The position numbers and the translations under genes were made by a program. A stretch of DNA of 64,000 nucleotides. Source: Escallonia rubra (lineage: Eukaryota; Streptophyta; Magnoliopsida; Escalloniales; Escalloniaceae). Shown piece by piece: positions 1 through 11,330 of this stretch. How positions within the stretch are numbered: position 1 is the stretch's first letter; the number at the start of each line of letters is the position of its first letter. The notes below the pieces were generated by a model that did no database searches, was not told the origin of the DNA, and worked only from the letters and a program-made list of their open reading frames with translations. The stretch covers positions 682,001 through 746,000 of the forward strand of contig JAVXUO010002884.1 in assembly GCA_033065855.1 (NCBI GenBank). Reading direction: 5' to 3'.

Positions 1-126
1 TTTCTTCGTCACTCTATTCACTATACGTGTGTCACCGGATTAATGTCTACAAGGCTCTGGCTTCTTCCCAAAGGATCATTTACATTTGGCTTGCTATTCA
101 ACCAAGCGTCTCTCAATCTTGTCCAG

Positions 127-1033
127 GTAAAGGAGGTGGTCATCTTGTTCTTCATTTTGATGGAACAAGGCAAAGCAACTTTACAGGTAGCTTTTTCATC
201 TCTTCGTGCTTACTCCTCCACATTTTTGCATGTATTTAAACGCAATTCAGAAATACTGATGTATGATTTTTCATGATGCGAAATAGGATCTTGACCTGCA
301 GTGTGAGGAACTGATTAAAGAAGAGTTTGGTGAGAGCTGCAACTTTGATGTGGATGATGCGGTCCAAAAGTTAGAAAAGTTGGGCATTGTTGCTAGGGTG
401 AGATTTTCTCTCTCGCACAACACTCCTGACGAAATTTTAATTGCTTCCTCTTTTGGCTTGAAAATGCAAGCATCATTACTCCTTAGCTTTCTCTCAGATA
501 AAAAGACCAGTTATATGCAGCGACTTCTTGTCTGTAAATGTGTTAAAAACGAATTAGGGTACATTATATTTTCTATATATACATTGTTAGAGGCAGAAAG
601 GTGCTTGAGTAAAGTCATTGATGGAGTCTTGAGTCTGAGCAAAATTCTCGGGAGGGAAATGGAAGTACTGCCTAAGCAAAATTTTCTGTTAAAGTTGATG
701 AGTGGTAGCGCTCCTACATATTATCAGGATAGGGAATGAATTTGTATGGACGGCGCCCATCATATAGCCGCCGGTCATTAGACGCTGGATAAAAACCTTT
801 TAGATAGAAACATTTGCCTTTGCCTGATTTTCTAGACAGGTGATGATATTATGTCATTACATAATGATAAAGATTCATTATCAGGTCTCTGACAATTTGA
901 CTTGTGTGGTTTTTGAATTTAGGACACAATTGGAAGGTATTACTGCGTAGGTCTCAAGCGTGCTAATGAGATCATAGGCACTACCACAGAAGAGCTTGTA
1001 CTCAAGGCAAAACAGGGTGCTGTTACCTCTTGA
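127..1033 (+). CDS. DUF3754 (TMEM143-like) protein, C-terminal three exons
   Basis: Only the 3' end of this gene is in the window. Three coding exons join in frame: 127-186, 287-397 and 923-1033 (TGA stop), giving 93 residues. All introns have GT/AG ends, and an acceptor (tccag) immediately precedes 127. The product starts with VKEVVILFFILMEQGK, continues with CEELIKEEFG and an EKLGIVAR block, and ends with GRYYCVGLKRANEIIGTTTE and a short tail. I recognise this as the conserved C-terminus of the plant DUF3754 family, predicted membrane proteins of unknown biochemistry often assigned to chloroplast or mitochondrion. The missing N-terminal part lies left of the window. No frameshift is seen. 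Family assignment rests on remembered conservation, not on a search. Confidence 0.78.
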
Positions 1034-2401
1034 TGTTGCCTCTAGAAGAAGGTAACCTCTGCTTGTCTTGAAGCAGTTTAATATGACGCCCATGCTTTGA
1101 TAGTTGGGAAATATGTAATAAATCTGAGGCAATGATTCTGCTTTCAGGCACTGTCGACGCAAACATGTCAAGGTGGGGAAGTTGTCCTTTCTCTTTTTCC
1201 GCCTTTTCTATATCTTTTTAACCTCCCCTTTGTTATTTTACGTAATTTTGTGTTGATTTCTTCTTCATATTCCTTTTATTGTAATTTAAGTCCTGTTCTA
1301 CTTTGTGTACATTTGATTGACATCTTATGTTGTACATCTGTTTGCATTAGATGTGATGGAGGTTATCCGACTGCTTTGTTGTATTAACAAATTTGGAACT
1401 CAAAGTGGAGTTTGGAGGTAGGAGTGAAGTTCAGATCATTTGTAATGGGGCTGGGGGGCACAAGATATTATTGAACCCTAAATTTGTCATTGCCGATGAG
1501 AGTAATTGTTTTTGATCTTAGTGGTAGAGCTAAGAGTAAGAGACGATTTGTGGAATTTCAGATCTGGCAGGGGCGGGGCTTAAGAAATGGTATTGGCCAT
1601 TAAGATTCCATTTCAGTTCCAAAATGGACCGTCGAAACAAAAAAATTGTGTGCTCAATTTGAAATGGCTCTCACCAATTCGCCGTGGCCGCCGGTGGATG
1701 GTTTTTGTACCCAAGTGGGGCATCATGTCTCTCCTATAACTAGTGTCATATAAAGAGTCAGTTTGGAGAGTGAGTTTGATTCGGAGTACGTGCTCTCCAT
1801 TTCTTTATATTGCATATGGCTGTAGCAAAGTTGACAAAATGGCCTCTTTTTTAGTAATTAATAACTTCTAGCCAAAATTTTAGTGAAAAGTTCCATCAAA
1901 ATTTGTGCTCTGGGTTCTGCTTCCTTTTGAACCATAACTACGTATATGATGCACCTAGTCCCGTCTGGATTCGAGGTCCTGATATACTTGTTACCACAAC
2001 AGTATCACCCAAGGCTGAGGGCTTGGATGGTTAATTTATGTCATGGGCCCCGTGCGAGTTTTTCTATCCAGTGGCTAGTCGTTGGTCACTTCTATAGCCT
2101 GAAGCTGCATCTCTCACGTTGTTCAACATCAATGCCCGCATCTTCGACCTTGACCCCCGATAAGAATTAATCAACGTATGCTACCGGGTTGTGAAACCAT
2201 GAGATCTTTCTTCATTCTTCCATGTCCGCCTTCTAGCTTGAAAAGAAAGCCCAAGCAAGTCCGACTTAAATGTCCTGGCTCTGCATCCGGCCCTGTTGCC
2301 ATTGATACAACAAACCCTAATGGCCTACCATATGTGACAAATGTAGGTTCCTTCACGTGCCTCTCGAAGGATACGGCTCTCTTCATAGAGGAACTGCCCT
2401 G
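1034..2401. other. 3' flank of the DUF3754 gene, no clear gene
   Basis: The first few hundred bases are T-rich and probably 3' UTR of the upstream gene. Open frames at 1946-2170 and 2178-2465 (+) have no family signature I recognise, and the second runs into the solo LTR that starts at 2407. I call no gene here. Confidence 0.4.
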
Positions 2402-2445
2402 CATAGTGATGCCAAGGAAAATGAATTCGTACTTACGTGGAGGTG

Positions 2446-2890
2446 TGACACACGGTGGCCTTTGATGGCACAAAGGAAACCGTATGTGGCACTCGACTTA
2501 CCTCTTGCAAGAAGAGTCCGCCAACAAATCTCAACAATCTATAGCAATCAGTGCATCAACATTGCATAAAACAGTGCACAAAGAAGTAATTTCAACACAA
2601 GGGCAAAACAGTCCCAAATATTCTCATTACTTCAAAATCATCGTTACAACTTCAGAAGGCTTCGTTTGCATAAAAAACGCACGCCCGGATCTTCAGATCT
2701 TCACGGTTGGCTTTTGACGTGCACGGGCACTACAGTTGGGCGCGCGGGCGCTGTGCTTGACGTGCGCATGGGCGCGAGACTTGAAGAACTTGTGAGGGCG
2801 CATAGGCGCGTGTTGGATGGGCGCGGGGGCGCTGTGCAGGATGGGCGCGGGGGCGCGGTGCTAGGCGGGTGCAAGGGGCAGCCCGTGACA
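2446..2890 (-). repeat. 3' LTR of the chromovirus (internally deleted)
   Basis: This copy is 445 bp against 683 bp for the partner LTR. The missing block of about 238 bp matches 9180-9415 of the other copy and includes its TATA box. Both ends align almost perfectly with the 5' LTR. Confidence 0.93.
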
Positions 2891-5530
2891 TTCTCCCCCA
2901 CTAGAGTTGTTGACGTCCTCGTCAACTTCTGCATGTGGTAGGCTTCAATCTTGTGGGTGTAGGCTGACAAGTCTGCTGCTCGTTCCCAAGTGTTCTCTTC
3001 GTCCATATATCCCTGCCACTTGACTAGGTACTCCTGATGGCGCTTGCGGGATGCTGTAATCACTCTATCATTCAAGATAGCTTCAGCAACTCGCTTTCCT
3101 GCCGCTTTGGGTTTGAGTCCTGGTCTCCTGATTTGGCCCCTGGAGGGGTCTGCTGTGTCTTCATAGAATGGCTTCAACATGCTGACATGAAAAACGGGAT
3201 GGAGCTGGCGGCTCCACCAATTTGGCGGATCAACTTTGTAAGCCATCTTGCCTATCTTCTTCACTATAGTCAGGGGTCCCTCATATTTCTGCAAAAGACG
3301 GGAGTCTCTTCCCCTTAGAAATTTGCGATCTTGTGGCTGTAGCTTAACCATAACTTTGTCGCCCACGTTAAACTCCTGAGATCTCATGTTCTTGTCAGCG
3401 TGTTTCTTCATTCTTCTGGCTGCTTTCTCCAGGTAGGAGTGAGCTAGATCTATATTCTGCCTACATTCTTCGCTGAAGCTTATGGCCCTTGGAGATTTTC
3501 CTGCATTGGGGACATTTACCGTGTGGGGAAGTAACGGTTGTTGTCCATTCAGAATCTCAAAAGCACTCTTCCCTGTCGAAGAGCTTTTGCGTGAGTTGAA
3601 ACACAGCTGGGCAACGTCCAGTAGCTTGACCCAATTTTTCTGTGTTGCACTGACAAAATGGCGGAGGTACTCTTCTAGCATGAAATTGAACCGCTCCGTC
3701 TGACCGTCTGATTCTGGATGATAACTTGAACTCATCGAAAGTTGGGATCCAAATAACTTAAAGAGTTCAGTCCAAAAGTTTCCAGTGAAGCGGGAGTCCC
3801 GATCACTGACAATGTCTTGAGGCATGCCCCAATACTTCACCACGTACTTAAAGAAAAGTTGCGCTGTGTCTTCGGCTGAGCAATACTTGGGTGTTGCGAT
3901 AAAGCTCGCATACTTGCTAAACCGATCAACGACAACAAGAATCGTGCCTAAGTCTCCAACTTTCGGCAGACCAGTGATGAAATCCAACGACACACTCTCC
4001 CACGGTCTCTTGGCGATCGGCAGCGGTTGTAGTAACCCTGCTTTCTTCTTACGCTCCACCTTGTCCTGCTGACAAGTAAGGCATGTCTTCACATACTCCT
4101 GCACTTCATCCCCCATTTGGGGCCAGTAGTAACCTTGTTGAAGGAGAGCTAATGTTCTTTCTCCTCCGGCATGGCCTGCCCAAAGGGTGTCATGACATTC
4201 TCGAATCAATGTTCGTCTCAGATCATCAACTCTGGGGACGTATACCCGTCTTCCTTTGGTCATCAGCAAACCATCTTCTTGCCAAAACTGTCGAGTTTTA
4301 CCGCTCTCGATCAGTTTCAGTAGTTGTTGGGCAACCGGGTCCCTGGTAAGGGCCTTCTTGATCTTCTGTCCGATGTTGATGGCAACTCGGCTGTCTGCTC
4401 TAACAATAGCATTCATGGCCATCAATGCTACCTGATTTAGTTCGGCTCTCCTGCTGAGGGCGTCTGCTACGCTGTTGGTTGAGCCGGCCCTGTACTCGAG
4501 CATGAAGTTGAATTCTGCCAGAAATTCCTGCCACCTGGCCTGTTTTGAGGTGAGCTTAGATTGACTCAAGAAGTGGCTCACCGCAGTGTTGTCTGTCCGC
4601 ACTATGAAGCTTGAACCAAGCAGGTAGTGCCTCCAAACTCTGAGACAATGCACTACCGCGAGTAACTCTTTCTCATGAGTCGTGTAGCGACGTTCTGCTT
4701 CGTTGAGCTTCCTACTCTCATATGCCACCGGGTGGCATTCTTGCATTAGAACCCCTCCAAGTGCAAAGTCAGAAGCGGTATGAACTTCAAAAGACTTCGA
4801 CACATCGGGGAGAGCAAGTACCGGATCTTCAGACATAGCCCGCTTCATGGCCAAGAAGGCCGATTCACATTCCTTGGACCATTCCCAAACTTTGCTCTTC
4901 TTCAGAAGTTCGGTTAGGGGATGGGCCATTCTCGAATAATCTCGAACAAATTTCCTATAATAGTTGGCCAATCCTAGGAAAGATCTCAGTTCTGAAACAT
5001 TGGTTGGCGGCTGCCACTCCTGTATCACTTGAACTTTAGCTGAGTCCATCCTGATCTGACCCTGTTCTATCACATGGCCCAAGAATTTAATCTTGGTCTG
5101 GGCAAATGTGCATTTCGACAGCTTCACATATAGCTCGTGCTCCCTCAGTCGGGTAAGCACCTTCCTCAAGTGCTTCAGGTGCTCGTCCAAGCTGGAACTA
5201 TAGATCACAATATCATCGAGATACACCACTACAAAATCATCAATGTAGTCCCGCAAAATCTGATTCATCAAGGTGCAAAATGTGGCCGGGGCGTTGGTCA
5301 AGCCGAACGGCATGACTAGGAACTCATACGCACCGTATCTGGTGACACAAGTTGTCTTCGCCTCATCACCTTGGGCGATTCGGACCTGCCAATACCCAGA
5401 CTTCAAGTCCAACTTGGTAAACACTCTCGCCCTACTAAGCTGATCAAAACAATCGGCGACTAAAGGGATAGGATACTTGTTCCGAATAGTCACCTTGTTT
5501 AGCGCCCTGTAGTCCACACACATCCGCAAG
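2701..5530 (-). pseudogene. Chromovirus pol, distal part: RT, RNase H, integrase, chromodomain
   Basis: A continuous frame of 942 residues, cut off from its 5' part by the hAT insertion. It opens inside RT at the CVDYRALNK motif, with the active site YLDD at residues 103-106. RNase H follows around 245-365 but reads HTASDFALGG where the family has an Asp before the Ala, so a catalytic Asp appears missing. Integrase has an HHCC zinc-binding region (about H446, H453, C483, C486) and a DDE triad at about D516, D576 and E612. A chromodomain with EYLVKWQGY is near 833-841. The frame runs through the polypurine tract and ends inside the 3' LTR, adding a Pro/Ser-rich tail. Apart from the insertion and the RNase H gap it looks intact. 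Confidence 0.93.
2891..2902 (-). other. Polypurine tract of the chromovirus
   Basis: Read on the minus strand this is AGTGGGGGAGAA, immediately 5' of the 3' LTR. That is the expected place for the plus-strand primer. Confidence 0.8.
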
Positions 5531-6837
5531 TAGACCTGGCAAACGGGTCTACCCGCGCGGGTACGGGTAATACCCGGCCGGATCCGGGTAAAACCGGGTC
5601 GAGTAATTTATACCCGGGTTTTCTCGGGTACGAATATATGAGATCCGTACCCTACCCTGGCGGGTAGGGTATTACCCGCGGGTCTTGAGGCAATCTAATC
5701 AAGAAGCTCTCTGGCATAAAGTTACAACCAAAGAAGGTCAATCTAATCAAGAAGCTCTCTGGCAGCAAGCTCAAGCCTTACCACCTTCAATTACTCGCAA
5801 GGAGTAGTACCGATATTCAACGGCGAGTACTACGAATACTGGAGCAGTTAGATGAAGACATTTTTCATCTCACAAGACCTATGTGATTTGGTTGAGGAAG
5901 GCTATAAAGAACCACCTCCACCAGAGAGCTCTACACAATGGACGTAGGCAAGGAAGAAGAAATACAAAGAGAAACAAATGAAAATTGCAACAACACTCCA
6001 GTATTTACAACAAGGGGTAAGTAGAACTGCAAACTTTATGGAGAGAATTGGATAATTTAACGATGGCTGGGAATGAAAGTGTCAGAGATTTCTTGTCAAG
6101 GGTTGCTTAATTTGTTAACCAAATAAAAAGCTGTGGAGACCAAATTCAAGAAAAGAAAGTAGTTGAAAAAATTCTAAGAAGCTAGTCTAAAAAATTTGAA
6201 CATGTTGCTGCTGCAATAGAAGAATCAAAAGACTTGCGAAGCTTGACTATGTATGAACTGAAGGGTTCCCTTCAAGCACAAACAAAGAATGAGCAGGTTC
6301 TTGGAGCAAGCATTCCAGTCAAAGGGGACAAACACTAGAGAACCTGGGGCCATCACCTTAAATCCCATACATATAAAGGGAAGTTAAAACAAAGGCAACT
6401 CCCAACGCAGAAGGTGCAAATGGATGTGCGGAGCCCCACTTCTCTGGCAAACGGCAAACCCCCCCCGGCCTTACCCAATAATGTCGCCGGAGGGCTCCGT
6501 TGCAGACTCGCAGGAGTGCTATGTCGCCGGCAGATTGTTGCCGTCTTGGCTTGAGACGGCGTGAGAAGTGAGAAGTGGGTCTATCGTCTAAGTGAGAGTG
6601 AGAGAAATGAGAAACGAATGCAGTGAAATTAGGGCACATTCCAATTTTCCAATTTATAGTTCAAAAAACCGGGTAAATTCGGGTTACCCGAAATCCGAAC
6701 CGAACCGACCCGGATTTTACGGGTCGGTTCGGGTCCGGGTCCAATTTCAGCGGGTAGTAAAAATGGCTACCCGTACCCGGGATTTTGGACCGGGTACGGG
6801 TCGGGTAACGGGTACGGTTCCCTTTTTGCCAGGTCTA
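5531..6837. mobile_element. Non-autonomous hAT-type element inside chromovirus RT
   Basis: Length is 1307 bp. The ends are inverted: TAGACCTGGCAAACGGG on the left, and the complement of the right end reads TAGACCTGGCAAAAAGGG. Flanking 8-bp duplications TCCGCAAG are perfect (5523-5530, 6838-6845), the target length of the hAT superfamily. Subterminal regions are dense in CGGGT/ACCCG motifs, as is common in plant hAT elements. No transposase frame is present. The inside holds a decayed copia gag fragment and a 26-bp direct repeat (about 5691 and 5743). Confidence 0.9.
5803..6315 (+). pseudogene. Captured Ty1/copia gag (UBN2-type) fragment
   Basis: Translation of the plus strand inside the hAT element gives VPIFNGEYYEYW, then MKTFFISQDL, DLVEEGYKEP, then after a frame change LDNLTMAGNESVRDFLSRV, KSCGDQIQEKKVVEKIL and SLTMYELKGSLQA. 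These are blocks of the copia gag polyprotein domain (DUF4219/UBN2). Several in-frame stops and at least one frameshift show it is dead. Its location within the inverted ends suggests capture by, or insertion into, the element before it jumped into the chromovirus. Confidence 0.85.
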
Positions 6838-8863
6838 TCCGCAAGGAACCATCTTGTTTCTTCTGGAAGAGGACTGGCGCACCATAAGGCGACTTCGCTG
6901 GAGTGATCAAACCCGCGTCTAACAACTCTGTCAGTTGTTTTCTGAGTTCAGCAAGTTCTGGTTGTGACATCCGATACGGAGCTCGGGCGGGTGGCTTCGT
7001 GCCTGGCACAAGCTCGATCTCATGGTCAATTGCCCTTCTGGGTGGTAATTTCTTCGGCAATTCATCAGGCATCACATCTTCAAAGTCGTTTAATATCACT
7101 TTAACTTCTTTGGATAATGGTCCCGATACTTCTTCAATCTCGTCCCACCGTAGCATGGCAAGGTAGGTCGTTTCGTCCCGTTTTAATCCCTTTTTCAACT
7201 GGAGGGCTGAAATAGAACGCTCTCCCGCACTAGTAGATACAGTCGGGATGACACACGGTTTACTCCCAAGCATGGCCAGAGAGTTGGTGCATGGCATCAC
7301 GGTGGTCTTCGTGTCACGCAGAAACTCCAACCCAAGGGTCAGCTTAAAGTCGTCCATGATGACTACTGAAAAGTTGGTCCTTCCTTCGTATGGGCCAATC
7401 TTGATCAAAACAGATCTCGTTATTCCCGCTACTGGCTGTGCGGCAGAGTTGATAGCCTTCACCCGTCCGCACCCTTTTTCTAGAGTTAGACCCAGTCTTT
7501 CCACTTCAGTGCTTGAAATGTAATTATGGGTAGCTCCTGTGTCCACCATGGCCCTGATGGCCTTCCCGTTAACCTTGATGTCCACATACATCAAGCCTTT
7601 CCCTGGTACATCGCTCTTTTTCTTTGGCGGCATGTCTTTAGGCTTTTCCCCAGTCGAGCTCTCTTCGGGGTTCCCAACCTGCGTTGTCACAGCATTACAC
7701 CACTGAGGAAAGGCCCCGACGGCATCTTCCTCCTCGTAATCTTGTGTGTCTGTTTGTTCCTCTGTTGGTGGATGCCTTGATTGAGAGCCAGATTGTTCCC
7801 CCCGTTGCACCTGCCCCATGTTGTCAAAGAAGGCATTCATCATCTGTTGTTGCGGACAGTTAGCGATCACGTGCGGCCCTTGACACAAAAAGCAACCCCT
7901 GAAAGCAGGTTTCTTCACTTCTCCGCTAGTGCTAGCGTCAGGCTTGGCTTTGAACCCAACTCCACTCTTCTGTAGGGTAGAAGAGTTTGACGCCCAACTG
8001 CTTTTACTGCCCCAACTTTGGTTTGGCGCTTGACCCCCTGGCTTCTTGCCACCATTACTCCTGTTTGGATTCCCTCTCTGAGGGGGTCTCTGTGGTTCGG
8101 AGTTATAATCTGAAAGGCTCTCGGCAGCGATGATGGCTTCGTTAAGGTTGTTCACCCGACGTCTATTGAGCTCGGTGCGAGCCCATGGTTTTAACCCTTC
8201 CATGAAGAAGAAGAGTCTGTCGACTGCGGACATGTCGCTGATGTCCAACATCAAGGCAGAAAATGCCTGGCAATATTCCCGGACCGATCCGGTGTTCTTG
8301 CATTCCAACAACGCTTTCCTCGCGTTGAATGCGGTGTTCTCTGGGAAAAACTGGCTCTTTAGCTCGCGTTTGAGTATTTCCCATGTGTTTATGACGCAAG
8401 ACCCATCTTCGATCTCTGCGTACTTCTTCCGCCACCATAACTTGGCATCTCCAACCAAGTACATGGCAGCCATCGACACCTTTGTCGCTTCCGAGTCAAC
8501 TCTGATGGCTCGAAAGTATTGTTCTATATCGAAAAGGAAGTTTTCTAATTCCTTGGCGTCACGGGCTCCCCCGTAACTCTTGGGCTCTGGCACTCGTGGC
8601 CTCGATGAGTGCTCCACACCCCCTGCGGGTGTGTTAACCACTGCACGACTAAGAAGCTCCACTCGATCCTGGAGCTCTTGAAACTTGCCCTCCCAATCCA
8701 TGTTCTCAGCATAGCGGGCATTATCAGTGGCTTCCACATTCACTTCCAACGCGTCCAGGCGAAGGGAGATTTGCTTCAGGATGCCTGGAGCATCCTCGTC
8801 GCACTTGACAATGCGTTGTACATGTGCTTCCAAAGCATCAATTCTTTCTTTCGTGTTGGCCAT
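6767..8863 (-). pseudogene. Chromovirus gag-protease-RT N-terminal part
   Basis: I start the polyprotein at the Met at 8863 (MANTKERIDAL), downstream of the primer binding site; the open frame continues upstream into the leader and LTR. In order it has an N-terminal coiled-coil-like segment, a gag capsid region (AKELENFLFDIEQYF), a CX2CX3HX4C zinc knuckle (CFLCQGPHVIANC), the protease motif VDTGATHNYIS, and the start of RT (KQDGSLR). After SLR the frame enters the hAT element at 6837 and stops at 6767, so the last residues are element-derived. The 8-bp duplication TCCGCAAG at 6838-6845 and 5523-5530 marks the break. Confidence 0.93.
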
Positions 8864-8930
8864 AGTTTTTCTCAACAAACTATCCCACACTATTCTCTTA
8901 GCTGAAGCCACGGTCTTTTGGGACAACCGC

Positions 8931-8943
8931 GGCTCTGATACCA
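8931..8943 (-). other. Primer binding site (initiator Met tRNA)
   Basis: Minus strand TGGTATCAGAGCC, two bases after the 5' LTR ends at 8946. This is the classic complement of the plant initiator tRNA-Met 3' end used by many retroelements. Confidence 0.92.
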
Positions 8944-8945
8944 CC

Positions 8946-9628
8946 TGACACACGGTGGCCTTTGATGGCACAAAGGAAACCGTATGTGGCACTCGACTTG
9001 CCTCTTGCAAGAAGAGTCCGCCAACAAATCTCAACAATCTATAGCAATCAGTGCATCAACATTGCATAAAACAGTGCACAAAGAAGTAATTTCAACACAA
9101 GGGAAAAATGGTCCCAAATATTCTCATTACTTCAAAATCATCGTTACAACTTCAGAAGGCTTCGTTTGTATCCACAATGTGCAATCTAGCTAAACAGGCA
9201 AGCTAAAACAAAGCAAGGGATTCTCGGGTATAGGTGTACATGTACTCCCTATATAGTACCACTAAGAGGATTTTCCAAAGTGACAGTAGTAGCCGTCACT
9301 ATGTGCGATGAGTCATAGTGCCCCTTTTTAGAGAAATACAACTCGGAATGACTTGAAATTTTACAGGGAAACTTAAATATATACAAGGGTGATCTCCACC
9401 AAAATTGAACAAAAACGCACGCCCGGATCTTCAGATCTTCACGGTTGGCTTTTGACGTGCACGGGCACTACAGTTGGGCGCGCGGGCGCTGTGCTTGACG
9501 TGCGCATGGGCGCGAGACTTGAAGAACTTGTGAGGGCGCATAGGCGCGTGTTGGATGGGCGCGGGGGCGCTGTGCAGGATGGGCGCGGGGGCGCGGTGCT
9601 AGGCGGGTGCAAGGGGCAGCCCGTGACA
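8946..9628 (-). repeat. 5' LTR of the chromovirus (full length)
   Basis: 683 bp, with a TATATAG box near 9250-9256 on the minus strand. The U3 side (9411-9628) is GC-rich with repeated GGGCGCG motifs. It retains the 238-bp block lost from the 3' LTR. Confidence 0.93.
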
Positions 9629-9934
9629 AGGTGCCACAAAGGCTGCAGTCCGTGTCAGCTTCCAAGTATGCAAAGTGAGAGACAACAAGGACGAAGTAAG
9701 GGCTGAGAGCAAGGCTTCCCAGACAGGCCGTGAGGAATGGCAGTGCTGCGAAGGCAAAGCTAAGACGAATAGGGCCGGCAGTCGATAGTCCAAGTCAGGG
9801 TCCGATGTTACGATCTTAAGTTATGTCCAATTTTGTGTCTCTCTCTCTAGAATCCAAGAGCTCTCCAATTCTAGAGTGAGAAAGTGATTTTTGTGAGAAT
9901 GAAGAAGAAGTTCTTTTTTGAGTTGTAAAGTCCA

Positions 9935-9943
9935 CTATTTATA
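9935..9943 (-). promoter_or_regulatory. TATA box of the solo LTR
   Basis: TATAAATAG on the minus strand, at the same distance from the LTR 3' end as the match at 55753-55761 in the second copy (about 330-350 bp). This orients both LTRs. Confidence 0.6.
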
Positions 9944-10398
9944 GAAAACAATGTGCCTGTGTCATAAAGTGCCACATGTCGTCCCCTGGTAGTGACACGT
10001 CACCAGGGGGGTCCCAAAATACCGGTTCTCCGTTGGACTGCCGGTTCCCAAATTCGCGTTGCCTGCCTCTCACAGCGTCGCTCTACCTGTCTTAGAAGAC
10101 TGACCACACCGTGGTATGATCAGAGTAAACCCGTTGCCCCAGCCACCAATCCAAGCCCTTACTGAATCCCACAAGGTGCGTCAAGAGACGCGCAAAGAAC
10201 CTGACAGTGGTGAGGGTTACCCCTGTAGCCAACTGCCAGGCGGACTAGGCGCGATGCCCTCCAAGGACCTGCTCCCGTCCCGGAGTGACCCGGGGGTCAT
10301 TGCCCTGGTGGTGTCGACGATCAATGGTAACATGAGCGGACATGGTCGCAGCTCAGTGCTCCGAGTCCGTGGCGAGGGGTCCTCGTACCGGAGCCCCC

Positions 10399-10702
10399 TG
10401 TGACTGTGACGGCGATGGCTATGAGGTTGTGAGCCCATCCCGGTACGAGGCCGAAGCCCCCCCTGTGATTGAGACGGCGATGGCTATAAGGTTGTGAGCC
10501 CATCCCGGTACGAGGCCGAAGCCCCCTTGTGATTGAGACGGCGATGGCTATAAGGTTGTGAGCCCATCCCGGTACGAGGCCGAAGCCCCCTTGTGATTGA
10601 GACGGCGATGGCTATAAGGTTGTGAGCCCATCCCGGTACGAGGCCGAAGCCTCCTTGTGATTGAGACGGCGATGGCTATAAGGTTGTGAGCTCATCCCGG
10701 TA
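10399..10702. repeat. Tandem 64-bp repeat, about five copies, in solo-LTR U3
   Basis: Units begin TGTGATTGAGACGGCGATGG at about 10399, 10464, 10528, 10592 and 10656. The last is truncated near CATCCCGGTAG. The unit also holds GGTACGAGGCCGAAGCC. Open frames across it are artefacts of the periodicity. Confidence 0.9.
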
Positions 10703-10739
10703 GTATACAACATGATTATGGCGCATGAGCGTGGTGCTT

Positions 10740-11052
10740 ATAGCACGAGACAATACCTGGTGCCTGGGGCACGTGTTGTGAAAGTGGTGCGGCGACGATC
10801 GTCGCGAAGCAATACTTGGTGTCGGGGCACATATCATGAGAATGGCGCAAGGGCGCGGCGACGAACGTCGCGGAGCAATACTTGGTGCCGGGGCACGTAT
10901 AATGAGAATGGCGCAAGGGCGCGGCGACGAACGTCGCGGAGCAATACTTGGTGCCGGGGCACGTATCATGAGAATGGCGCAAGGGCGCGGCGAGGAACGT
11001 CGCGGAGCAATATTTGGTGTCGGGGCACGTATCATGAGAATGGCGCACGGGC
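10740..11052. repeat. Tandem 66-bp repeat, about five copies, in solo-LTR U3
   Basis: Units contain AGCAATACTTGGTG, starting at about 10808, 10874, 10940 and 11006, with a more divergent copy at about 10748. GGGGCACGTAT and GAATGGCGCAAGGGCGCGG recur in each. Confidence 0.9.
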
Positions 11053-11330
11053 GCGCGTCGGTGTTCCGAAGACAGGATGTGAGCTAAGTGTACCTGTCAT
11101 AACAAGATAATGAATGCAACATGCAGTAGTGACAAGGTTGGGGAGTGATGGTATGCGGTTGTTAACGACGGGTTTTTCGGTGGTAGCGTGCGACTTTGGG
11201 TGACGGGCGTGGGTGACGGGCATCGCGGGAGCGGTGCGTGATCATGGGCGTTGGACGAGAGGCGTCACGGAGTTGATGCATAAACGTCTGTAAACATCGC
11301 GGAGGTGCAAAGACTCGAGAAGGTAAGTAT

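Larger units (their letters stand above)
2446..9628 (-). mobile_element. Ty3/gypsy chromovirus, full length but disrupted
   Basis: A complete LTR retrotransposon on the minus strand. Its 5' LTR is at 8946-9628 and its 3' LTR at 2446-2890, both TGTCACGGGC...CCGTGTGTCA, flanked by AGGTG duplications (2441-2445, 9629-9633). It has an initiator-Met tRNA primer binding site, gag, protease, RT, RNase H, integrase, a C-terminal chromodomain and a polypurine tract. By eye the LTRs differ at only about five of roughly 440 aligned positions, so the insertion is young. The coding region is broken by a hAT insertion at 5531-6837. The chromodomain makes it a chromovirus; I do not assign the clade. Confidence 0.95.

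Noticed and set aside
2178..2465. A 95-residue plus-strand frame that looked gene-like.
   Set aside because: It crosses the start of the solo LTR at 2407 and the first bases of the gypsy LTR, and matches no family I recognise.
6358..6639. A 93-residue minus-strand frame inside the hAT element.
   Set aside because: Composition is that of the GC-rich interior and no hAT transposase or other domain motif is present.
10399..11052. Regular repeats of about 64-66 bp, reminiscent of a CRISPR array or satellite.
   Set aside because: Units are contiguous with no unique spacers and lie inside an LTR; this is minisatellite sequence.
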